From Symbiodinium natans (Eukaryota; Sar; Dinophyceae; Suessiales; Symbiodiniaceae): a stretch of DNA of 64,000 nucleotides. Shown in pieces: positions 32,045-42,400 of the stretch (position 1 is the stretch's first letter; each line of letters begins with the position of its first letter). The notes under the pieces were generated by a model, which saw nothing but the letters and a program-made list of their open reading frames with translations, searched no databases and was not told the origin of the DNA. The translations under genes and the position numbers were made by a program. The stretch covers positions 52,501 through 116,500 of the forward strand of contig CAJNDS010002652.1 in assembly GCA_905221605.1 (NCBI GenBank), written 5' to 3'.

Positions 32045-32353
32045 AACAAGAGTGGCTGCCCTGCGCCGTGTGAGATCTTGAGCCCTAGTCGCCGACAGCG
32101 CTGCGCCACTGAAACCAACTCCTTCGAGGGCTTTTGGGGGCTCAACCCCTCGTTTCCGTAGCCTGCTTCCATGCATTTCACTCGCATTTCGTTCGTCCTA
32201 AGCCCTCAACGCCTAAACCCTGAACCCTAAACCCCAAACCCTGAACCCTGAACCCTAAACCCTAAACCCGAAACCCTGAACCCTAAACCCTAAACCCTAA
32301 ACCCTAAACCCTAAACCCTAAACCCTAAACCCTGAACCCCCCCCTCCTCCGGC

Positions 32354-32414
32354 CTGCAGTTCGATGCTCCGGGTGTCCGCCCCGCGCGGCCGTGGGCACT
32401 GCCAGAAGCGCGCC
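32354..32414 (-). CDS. Candidate exon with GRF-finger-like segment
   Basis: The frame reads ARFWQCPRPRGADTRSIELQ between acceptor TTCCCGAG and a GC donor (CTGCAG then GCCGG). FWxCPRPRG resembles the core of GRF-type zinc fingers, but only one Cys is inside this exon, so the resemblance is weak. GC3 is high. Confidence 0.4.
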
Positions 32415-32449
32415 CTCGGGAAGTTGAGGGTTTTAAAGAGAAAAAGTAG

Positions 32450-33369
32450 GGTCCAGGGTTTAGGGTTTAGGGTTTAGGGTTTAAGGTTTAGGGTTTAGGG
32501 TTTAGGGTTTAGGGTTTAGGGTTTGGGGTTTGGGGTTTGGGGTTTGGGGTTTAGGGTTTGGGGTTTTGGGTTTAGGGTTTGGGTTTTGGGGGTTGGTTAG
32601 GGGGCGTAGGGGTCTAGGTGTTTAGGGGGCCCTGGGGTCTTTAGGGGCTTTAGGGGATTAGGGGCTTTGGGGAGCTAGGCTTAGGAGTTTCGGGGCTTAG
32701 GGGTTTTAGGGGTTTTGGGGGTTTGGGGGTTTAGGGGTTAGCTAATTAAGGGTTAAGGGTTTTAGGGGCTTAGGGGCTTGGGGGTTTAGGGATTTGGGGG
32801 CTGTAGGGGCTTCGGGGCTGAGGGGGTTAGGGGTTGAGGGGTTTAGGGCTTTAAGTAGGGGCTTAGGGTGCAGGGTTTAAGGGGCTTTGGGGTATCAGGG
32901 GTTAGTTAGGGGCTTAGGGGTTTAGGAGCTTAGGGGTTTAGGGGTTTGGGGGTTTTTGGGGTCTAGGGGCTTAGGGGCTTGGGGGCGCAGGGGCTTTAGG
33001 GGCTTAGGGGCTTAGGGTTTTAGTTAGGGGTTGAGGGGTTTAGGCGCTTAGGGGCTTCAGGGCTTCGGGGCTTAGGGGTATTAGGGGCTTAGGGGTATTC
33101 GGGGTTTCAGACCTTCAACCCTAAAACCAACCCAAAACTCAACTGGGACAAGCCTAAGTGACAAACGAAAAGCCCCAAACCCTAAACCCTAAACCCTCAA
33201 CCCTAAACCCTAAACCCCAAGCCCCAAACCCCCAAAGCCTCGGCGCTGGCTGCAGACGGCTTGGCAATGCCCTCGCACAGAGGGGCCGGCCGCGTTAGGT
33301 GTCCTCTTCATGGCATCGTCCGAATTTTCTGAAACCCTAAACCCTAAACCCTAAACCCCAACACCCTGT
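32450..33369. repeat. TTTAGGG array and 500-bp GGGGCTTA degenerate block
   Basis: TTTAGGG/TTTGGGG at 32455-32590, then about 520 bp of GGGGCTTA, GGGGTTTA and GGGGGTTT variants to 33110. CCCTAAA lies at 33176-33235. An island at 33240-33335 reads NSDDAMKRTPNAAGPSVRG on the minus strand after acceptor GGTTTCAG and may be an exon. Confidence 0.8.
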
Positions 33370-33457
33370 GTTCCTTCTTGTACTTACTGTCCTGAATAGG
33401 GACTATAAAAGGGGCCTAGGAGAATCCCAATTAAGGACTGTTAGTATAAGGGGGAAC
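33370..33457. mobile_element. MITE, GTTCCCCCTT family (88 bp)
   Basis: GTTCCTTCTTGTACTTACTG at the left is a diverged inverted partner of CAGTTAGTATAAGGGGGAAC-type sequence at the right. Related to 25682-25806 and 28799-28874. Confidence 0.6.
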
Positions 33458-35578
33458 GATTCTAAACCCTAAAGCCTCAACGCAGGTTTGTGCTTTCGAA
33501 GTGGAGTGCTGGAAGGTTTGCGAGGGGCTTGGGGTTTCTGGTCTGGCAGACCGTGGTGTAGGGGTTTAGGGTTTTAGGGTTCAGGGTTTAGGATGTATAT
33601 AGGATTTCGGGTTTAGGGTTTAGCATTTAGGGTTTCGGGTTTAGGGGAGGGCTTGCTGTTCGGGCTGTGGGCAGGCGATAGAGGTTAAGTAAGTGTGAAG
33701 TCAGGTTGAGGGCACGAGGATTCCAGGCTCAAGCACGCGAGGATCCGCGATAGTGTTGAGATGCCCCCCCCCAACCCAACCCGAGATTGCAAAAGCTTCC
33801 AACTCAGAGGGTGTTGTGCTTTGGGATTCGGGTTTAGGGTTTCGGGCTTATGAAGGGCTTAGGTTTCGGAAACTCTGGTTGGACCCTCAAAAAAGGTGTT
33901 CCGCGGTGTTTGAGGCGGCACCACATGGTGGCTTCTCAGCTTAAGGTTCCGAAGTTCGCGCTGGGAGGGAGTCGAGGAATTGCAGGATCCCTAAACCCAA
34001 AACTGAAGGGCGTGTTGCAGGGTTTCGGGTTTAGGTTTAGGGTTTAGGGATTAGGTTTAGGGTTTAGGGTATAGGGTTTAGGGTTTTTCTCTTGGGAGGG
34101 ATTCTCCTGCCTTGTGGTCCTGGAACGGGTAGTTGTGGCGCGCGGCGCCAGGGGGGCAGGGGAGCCTCTCAGTTCACCAGATTGCACTTCAGGCTTAAGG
34201 CTTTGGGGTTTAGAGTTTAGGGTTTAGGGTTGAGGGTTGAGGGTTTAGGGTTTAGGGTTTAGGTTTTAGGGTTTAGGGTTTGCGGTTTAGAGTTTAGGGT
34301 TTGCTGCAATGTGGAGCAGACACTGTGAGGGTTAAAATGCAGAATAAGCCTAAGGCGGCAAAGCTGTCCGGGACCCATCTGGGGTTGAGGGTGATCCCAA
34401 TAGGGTTTAGGGTTTAGGGTTTAGGGTTTAGGGTTCAGGGTTCAGGGTTTAGGGTTTAGGGTTTAGGGTTTAGGGTTTAGGGTTTAGGGTTTAGGGTTTA
34501 GGGTTTAGGGTTCAGGGTTTAGGGTTTAGGGTTTAGGGTTTAGGGTTTAGGGTTTAGGGTTTAGGGTTTAGGGTTTAGGGTTTAGGGTTTAGGGTCAGGG
34601 TGAGTCCCAGGGTTCCCAGAGAATCAGGGAATTTCAGGGCCCCGCTACCCCAGCACTGGTCCCGAGAAGGGCCCACCGCCACTGACCTTCGAGTGGGAAA
34701 CAGGCGAGCTACCTGAGTCCGCTTGCACCATCGAGGTCGCAGGTCTTAGATCCGCCCTGACTTCAGGTTTAAGTTTAGGGGTCTTAGGGCTTCGTGCAGT
34801 ACTGTCATTGGAGCTGAGGGTGCGGGCTGAGGGTGATCGACTTTGGGTTTAGGGATTATTGCTGCAAAGCATTTTGGTTTGGGGTTTTAGGCTTCGGACT
34901 TATGGGCCAATGACACTGCCCTTATACAGTCTAAGGTGCTACAGGCCTAGCGTTTGAAGCTAAACTTGGTGCCCACGTTTAGGGTTTTAAGGGGTCCGAA
35001 AGTAGAGTTCCCTGAATATACCCCCAAAATGCCATAATCCTTACTATAGCTAAACCCGAAATAAGAAAACATAAACAACCCTAAACCCTAAACCCCTAAA
35101 CCTCTCTAATTAACCTCAACCCCTAAACCCGAAATAAGAAGCCGGAAGCCCTCAACCTCCGAAGTCATCGGCCTCTTGCGTCATGGCTGGACTTTGGCCA
35201 TGCATGCCGCGCCGCGTAGGCGTTGGGGGCTTTAGGGCTGTTTGGGGCTTTAGGGTTTTAGAACCCTAAACCCTAAACCCTAAAACCTAAACCGGGGCTT
35301 AGGGCTTTAGGGGCTTTTGGGGCTTTAGGAAAGGCTGGGTTCAGGGGTTCAGGGTTTTCGGGTTTGGGGACTAGGGTTTAGGGTTCAGGGTTATGTTTAG
35401 GAGTTTCAAGGACTTAGGGCTTAGGGCTTTGTAGGGCTGAGGCCTGGGGGGGCCTAGAGACTTTGGGAGAGCCACAACGGCATTTTGGGGGAGCGCAGAG
35501 AAGCTTTTGGGTTGAGGGTTTGGGGTTTGACAGGTTTCGGGTTGAGTGATTTTAGGGTTTAGGGTTTAGGGTTTAGGG
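33458..35578. repeat. TTTAGGG arrays with islands, target region of element B
   Basis: Arrays at 34020-34090, 34200-34310, 34400-34600 and 35540-35578. Unique segments include 33650-34010 with overlapping unrecognised frames. Exon-like minus islands lie at about 34110-34185 (CPPGAARHNYPFQDHK, donor GCAGG), 34715-34755 (TCDLDGASGLR, donor GTAGCT) and 35165-35215 (GMHGQSPAMTQEADDFGG, donor GTTGAG). Confidence 0.65.
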
Positions 35579-35583
35579 TTTAG
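35579..35583. repeat. Target site duplication of element B, left
   Basis: TTTAG, one frame of the telomere-like repeat, repeated at 55604-55608. Confidence 0.85.
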
Positions 35584-35874
35584 TGCGTGAGGTCGGGTAG
35601 TTGCTTGCACTACGCTTTGGCCCCTCACCAGCCAAATGGTCTCGCACTTGTTTTCTGCACTGATGTTCGCCTTCAGTCTCCGTCTCGTGCACCCGGGCGG
35701 TTTCCAGTTACGCTATTGCGCTTACTTCTAACCTATGGGTGACCTTCACTCTAAAGGTTACTTGAGCCAATTGTGGTGAACAGGCCACGGCGTTCTAAAG
35801 TGGTTTCCCCGATGTGCGGCGGAGCCGACACAAAGGGGTCCCCAAAATGTGCTGTGGTTCGGGGATCATTCACA
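35584..35874 (-). repeat. 3' LTR of element B
   Basis: 291 bp. The only difference from the 5' copy is CCCC versus CCC near 35807-35810. It contains a mini-hairpin CGGC-GGA-GCCG at 35817-35827 and, in element sense, TTGGCTCAAG at 35770-35761. Confidence 0.95.
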
Positions 35875-35880
35875 CCCCCC
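35875..35880 (-). other. Polypurine tract of element B
   Basis: GGGGGG in element sense directly precedes the TG of the 3' LTR. Short, but in the expected position. Confidence 0.6.
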
Positions 35881-36070
35881 ACGGCTGGGATTTGCAAAAA
35901 ATGCTAGACGAACTTGCGTCACGAACATACAATGGTCCCAGTTAAAAGCGACTTAAAGTCTGGCCGTTCTCCACTGTTTTGCTCTCTTTGCCCGAATTGA
36001 TAGATGTGAGACAGACTCTCAGCTACTGAAGCGTTCAATCCCATCCTTTATCTGTACAAAGACTTGCTGC

Positions 36071-36403
36071 TCACGGTTGCGGAATCATGGGCGCGAAAGG
36101 CCCTGAAAACATGTCAGCAAATTGCTGATCCATCACATTGCGTCTCCAGAATGCATGACTGAGAAGCAGTAGCATCGGCCAAGTTAGCAGAGCATAACCC
36201 ATACCCACTCGGCTACCACACGAGCTGCGAAGAATCGCACATTTCCCTCCAGCGAGCGCATTGGCACATTGCCCCGCTGCTGCTATGCAGTGGCCAAAAA
36301 GAGAAATAGCATCGGTGGATATAATGACGTACTCCATCGTATTATCTGTTGCATCCATAGGGAAAAGAGGAATCAAAACTGAGAACGCAAAATGCTGAGC
36401 CAC
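36071..36403 (-). CDS. Element B ORF5: small hydrophobic protein (doubtful)
   Basis: 110 codons, 65 nt downstream of ORF4 and before the 3' LTR. Three hydrophobic stretches are visible: FAFSVLIPLF near the start, a middle segment with ISLFGHCIAAAGQC, and YALLTWPMLLLLSHAF near residue 80. No family recognised. It could encode a membrane peptide or be a chance frame. Confidence 0.35.
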   Translation of the reverse strand: MAQHFAFSVLIPLFPMDATDNTMEYVIISTDAISLFGHCIAAAGQCANALAGGKCAILRSSCGSRVGMGYALLTWPMLLLLSHAFWRRNVMDQQFADMFSGPFAPMIPQP

Positions 36404-36446
36404 AACCAGATTTCAGGAATACCATGGATTCCAGGGGATGACATAC

Positions 36447-36457
36447 CGGAGGATCCG
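36447..36457. repeat. Mini-hairpin CGGA-GGA-TCCG
   Basis: Perfect stem, followed by A on the plus strand. Located just after the ORF4 stop. Confidence 0.65.
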
Positions 36458-36467
36458 AGTGCATCAT

Positions 36468-39400
36468 TCACCCTTTCTTTCCCGATCCCTTTCTCGAATG
36501 ACCGCGAGGATCTTTGGGAGCAGCTTGAGGTGTCCCAGGATGAGAAGTCTTGGGCTTCGGCTGACTCATGCGGGCCTTCGCACGTGCCGGCATGTCCGTC
36601 TCGTCTGCTTCAGGATGACGAGATCCTCCCGACGAAGTAACCGAAGGTGCGGATGCTGAAGGGTCATAGGCAAGGTACAAAGCCGACGCCTTTGGATTCT
36701 CCAAATACTGTGTGGGCTTCAACTTCAGGATGCTCATGTCCTTCTTTTGATCACTCAACCATCTGTCCAGCTTCTTGCTGTACTGGTTGGGTAAAGCGCA
36801 CCCCGAATCCCTCATCACCAGAAGGTTGTTAACGCTCACCTTCTGCGAGTCCATCAAACTGAGCAGCTGGATCGGGTTGATGTATTTGAATGCCGCGTGG
36901 TACGGGATCTCAGCGTTGGGTTTCGTGTAGGAATAAAGCCTCACGTTCAGCACCTGATAGATGATTTTGGCCATGAACATGTGGACCCTTTGCCCGGCTT
37001 CAGCAAATGCTTTCGGGTCCTCGGCCTCATCCGGAATCATGGGGAGGTTGAAGCTCTCCTTGTTGTATCCCAGCTGGATCGCCCCACGCATGACGTAGAA
37101 GACGAACTTGTTGGCGTAATAACGCTCAATCATGAACTGCTGGTTCTCCACAGAGCTGGCATACTGCCTTACCTCGTCTTCCATGAGGTCTCTCGGCAAC
37201 GCCGTGTCCTCATCGATAGGGACAATAGGCCATGTCCCAGACGCGTCGTGTCTCATGCCTGAGGCGAACTGGTCCTTCATCTTCTTGTATGGAGTCATGA
37301 TGATTTTCTCAAACAGATTCCATTTATGGACCAGCACGTACGCGAAGAAGGCGTCGAGGTGACAGTACAACCTGAAGTTGTGGTCCACGCATGCTGCGTA
37401 GTCGGTGTCAATGTTGACATTGCACTCCAGCGCAAGGCGAGCTTTCCTCTCGCTCCGATCGTCCAACGAATCGCCTTCCCTGTCTCCTACCAGCACGAAT
37501 GCTCGCTGATTCTGCGCATCCATCTCCACCTCTTCTTGGTTGGGAGCCTCCATCTCCACATCGCGGTACATGTCGCGAATCTCGTCGGGGATCTCCTCGG
37601 CCTCAGGCTCCGCCACGCTTTCCCGTGGACTATTTGCCTCCACATCCCCTGCTGGATTCTGCACTCCGCGGAGCGGAAGCGCATCCTCCTGAACAGGTTC
37701 TGATGGTGGCTCATCTTCCACTTCAATCTCCACAACCTCGTTGTTGACGACGGCAGCGGCCTGGTTGAGTGCCTGGCGGACCACTTCCGGATCAATCCTT
37801 TCGGGTTCCGGATTGGCACGCACATGTTGGATCCTCCCCATGGACAGGAAAACTCTCCCACACGTGAGGCAAATTGCGAAGCTCGCAGGGGTATGCCTGC
37901 CGCAGCAGGGGCAAACCCTCAAGATCAGCGGATCGCTTGTGGTGGTGTGAGTCGTCACTCGCCGGAATGTCCTTGAGAGAAACTGGAAAGCACGCTTGAT
38001 GATGTTTCCAGGAACGGTGTCGCCCGCCTGCTCAATTGCTTGCAAGATCTCGCGCCTCTCGCCTTCATGCGGGCCAGCGTCGGTGCCTTCCATGGTGCTG
38101 ACGAGGTCTTCCACCGAAGGTTTTGGTGGTTCACGATCTGGATTGATGCGTGCGTCCCCGTACCCTTCGACCATCTCCTTGGACAGCTCTTTGGAGTACA
38201 CCTTGAAGACTTCGCTGAACTCGAAGTACCTTCCTTGGCTTGGCATGCAGATCCAAACGTGCTTGACGGCCTCGAATGGAATTTGCCGCTGGACGAGAAA
38301 CATTCCATTGATCGTGATCACTGCGTTGTAGCGCATGAGTTCATAGGCTGGAACGTACAATACTGCAATTGGTGACCTCGGCCTTCCGGGAATCCTTGTT
38401 CTCACCGTCTGATTTCTCGGATCCCATGGCGGGAACGTCCCGAAATGGCTGTGGACTCGACCGCCTGACGCCCCTCCACCTGGAAGAAGTCCTTTCGCCA
38501 CGATGTTGGCGAGAAGCTCTGGGGCCGTGGTGTGATACCCCCCACCAATCTGGTTGACCAAGCTTGTAGTCAAGTGACATGCGACCCTGTCGTCATTCAC
38601 CCGCACCAGTGAATTGGAGTTGCTGGAGTGTCCACTTGTGGCCCTGATCGCCCACGGCTGCACCCAATTGTCGCACCGGCGTAGGGTACCGGACGTGATG
38701 TCATGCGTCAACCTGTGCCCTCCGAGTTCTTCAAGTTGGGCACGCTGGGTTGCGCCGACGCCCGGAGTGCCGTCCCACGGCGTATCAGATGCTCTTTGTC
38801 CAGGTTTGGGCGCCACGATCTTGATGCCCAGGAATTGGAGTCTAATTCTCCCATTGGTGCGGTACTCGTAGTACGCATAGTCGATCAGCATTTGAATTCT
38901 TCTCTGATACTCCGAGTTGTCGTCTCGAGCTGAACTCCTTGCGTAATACCTCCCGCTTTGCCAGAAGTTCTCCAAGTGGATGAAGTCTTTGAGCATCACC
39001 CACCCTCCGGTGTCGCACGGGATTGTCGGGAGCTGATTGTGCATGTAGTTCGTTTCTCTGTTTGCTAGGCGGTGCCTAAGCAAACGTTGCACATCATAGC
39101 CCAGGGATTTGATCCTGCGATGATAATCCCGATTGCGATGGTTGTCATTGGAGGATGTCGCGGGAACCAGGGCCGAAAAGTGCCTGTGAGCGAACCTTGC
39201 ACCCTTGATGGGTAGGAGCCGGAGGTCCCCTCCGATGACCATCTTGCCGATGTTCACGTACCCCACGTTCGAGGAAGGATACTCATCGATGTCGCTTCGG
39301 AGAGGGTGTGTTGCAACGTCTCCTCCAACCTCCTGCTCAATCAATCGGCGCGTTGCATCCTGCGATTGTAATCCGATCTCGTAGATGCTCTGCCCGCCGA

Positions 39401-42400
39401 CCCACGATACGTCCTCGATGGACTTGATGATGTCAAGGCAAGACTTCGGCTCGTGGTAGCGAATCTCGACGAATGAACGAGCATTGCCGGCGTTGTTCGC
39501 AATCCACCGCCTAGGAGCTGGCGCAGCTTTGGGCTCTGGAAGATCAGGTCTCGGTTGGGGCCTGCGTTTGGGTCGAAGCGTTCTTGTCGCAGTTTCTTCT
39601 GGTTCTTCATCGACTTCGATCACGACCACTGTAGGATCCTCAACTGAGATTGATGCTTGACGCCGTCTTGGCAGCGGGCCTCTGGAATCCTCCGAAGACG
39701 CTGCAGCTCCAGGCTCAACGCTTTCCCCATCCCCACCCGGAGTATCCGAAGCGGTTCCTGGTACTTGCGGAGCGCGAGCGGCATCTTGCAAATTCTTCTC
39801 TGCCCATCTTTGGAAGATCTCAGTTGGTGGCGTACTGCTTGACTTGTGCATCTTAGCCAGGCTTTTCCCAATGATGCTGAATGCTTCGTTCACCACCAGA
39901 GCGTTGTACCCCCCATTTGCTTCGCAATTTCGGGTGTTGTGGCCATAGTTGCCGCAAGCAAGGCACATGCTGGGTGGTTGCATACCAGCGGTTATGCGTA
40001 GGGCATTGAGTGCTCGGACGTAACCTTCACAAGGACGTGATATCTCACCCAGCTCGGTCTCGTTCGGTTCTTGCATGGTGGGGATAGAGCTTGCCTCGGG
40101 CACGCCCATATCATCATCTTCCTGCCCCTCAGGTTCCACGCCGGAGGATCCGAGCGCTTCCCCTCCATGGGCTTGATCTTCGCCTTCTGGTTCTCCACCA
40201 CGAGGTTCTGCACTGGGGACGGGTGCTGCGGAGAACTCTTCAGGTCGTTGATCTTCCGGAGAAAGGGTTCCGAGGACTGGCTCCTCAATTGGCAGGACTC
40301 GATCGACAAGGACCGCATGCCATTCTCCTTGGAGTAAAGTGTTCTCGTACTCCATGATCTGCTGAATCGTCTCTGCATCATTTGCCCGGGGAGGACGACG
40401 TTTTCGATTCTCCACGGCAGTAATTCGCACCGCCTCCGCTGCAGCAAACCGATAGAAAGACCGTTCGATTCCTCGAAGACAAGCGAGATGATCTTCGTAC
40501 GATCCCCAGGCTCCGAATGCCGAAGGATACCTGCATGCGATTGTCAGGATGCCGAGCGCAACCTCCAGGGTGTCTCCCATGAGCTCGGCGGCCGGGTCGG
40601 CATTGCCATTGTACATGCCTTTGACCTCGTCCTGATCGAAGATGCTATGGAGGAAGCCTGCATAGGCTGCGTTGCCTGCATCGTACAAGGGCAAGAGGCA
40701 GGCCATGCCGTCCACCGTGTACCCGAAGTCCCACGACAACCGTCTCCCCTTCGCCCATCTGGTGTATTCGCTGGCTTGTTTGGTGTTCAAGCGCAACCCA
40801 GCCGAGGACGAGACGATTTTGCCATAGTTGGTGTACGCGACCTTCGAGCATGCAAAGATGTACGATTTGAGATCCTCTTTGGGAATCACTGGGGATCCAT
40901 CCTGGTACACAAAGTCATGTTTCTGAGCAAATATGGCGCACCCTGCAGCATGGCGTTCTGACTTCCGAACCTCCTCCCATTTGTTGACGCCATAGTCCTT
41001 GTCCCACATTGCTTTGAGCGAACAGAAGGGACAATACGCTGGAGATTGGATTGGTCCGAACTCGCCTTGGAAGGAGTTCTTCAGCTTGTTGAACTCGTCG
41101 ACGCATGCCTGACACACATGGAATTGGCCACTCGGGGCAGTGGGATGCTTGCTGATGAGGCCCTCGATGTCAATCCAGTAGGTTTCACCGTCGTAGAACG
41201 GTTCTGGGCTGACCATGGCGATGTCCGCATCCACCCAAGTCATGTCCACGCCTCCGCGGATGCCCTCAAGCTCCGATGCCCTCTCCACGACTCGTTGATG
41301 TCGTTCTTGCGTGTCATCATTGGCCGACGCGGTCCGAATGTCGTCGCTGCTCGACGGTGCAAAGACCGCCTTCGCATCCGCAGTCTCCATGTTCACGGAA
41401 TCCAAGTGAGGTTCGCAATCGCCCATGCTCTCTGGGGGTGCCATGCAAAGCGTGATGATCTTTTCTTGCAGCAAATGTTTGTCGAATGCCGCCACCGCCA
41501 AATGCATCTCCTCCGGATTGATCCGGAAAGTGTCGCTGCCCTTGTGGAGAGTCACAGCAATTCGAGCCCACAGCAGTGATGACGTGAAAACAATGCATCC
41601 CCTTGCTCGGAGCTCCACTGCGATCCAATCGATGGCAGCCCACGGCATCGCTGCACCAACGTCCTTCCCGATGAAACGGGGATCGTCGTTGAGGGTCACA
41701 ATCACGGCACGTTGCAGAAGGTCTGACAAGTCCATGATTGGATCGACGAACCACTTTCGCATGTTCTCGGGAGTCGCATTGCCATGCTCCCAAACCAGGA
41801 GATCGTTGATGGCTCTGAACGACAAGTAGACGTGCGCGGTGACGTCGATGCTCTGCCCGGGACCTCTCCATTCTCGGACTGCATCTCTGGCTTTGGTGGC
41901 AACGACTTGGAATCCTTCAGGTAGGAGTGGATCGAGGCTTTCATCAACGGTCTGGCAGTACGAATGGGCATCATACCATCCCTTTTCTTGGAGCTTGCTG
42001 GCCATCGTGTAGGTCAAGCGGTTCTTGGTTTTCGTCCACACCTCGAAGTCAGCCAGGATGATTGTTTTGCTGGATCGCACCGCTGTGACATCGGGGGTAC
42101 TTGCCTGACGAATGGAAGCGCTGAACTTTCTCAGTCCAGCCGTCAACAAGGCTCTCTGCTCCGGGCTGCTGTTGAAGTGGAAAATTCCCAGCTCTCCCGT
42201 AGCCGTGGATTGCATGACCGCCGCAAACATTGTGCCAGGAGTTGGTAGCTGACGGATTGTGCACAAGAAAACCTTCTCGTACAGCACCTTGTAAAGTCGT
42301 AGCCACTCCACATCCCCTTTCTTCATGAATGTTGCCATGTGAAACGCACCTGCGCGATTCGACTGGCTCATCCCGTAGAGCTTGGCAAGGTGTGTGGTGA

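Larger units (their letters stand above)
30937..32353. repeat. Arrays and unique DNA around two MITEs
   Basis: TTTAGGG/TTTTGGG at 30937-31070, CCCTAAA at 31335-31408, TTTAGGG at 31480-31630, CCCTAAA at 32217-32340. A short minus island at 31448-31483 (ELQSLQRQAAA with donor GTAGGG) may be an exon. Positions 31070-31330 are degenerate TTTAGGG-like. Confidence 0.7.

Noticed and set aside
34680-34760. Possible tRNA gene
   Set aside because: No cloverleaf or A/B box could be drawn. Exon-like reading with GTAGCT donor fits better.
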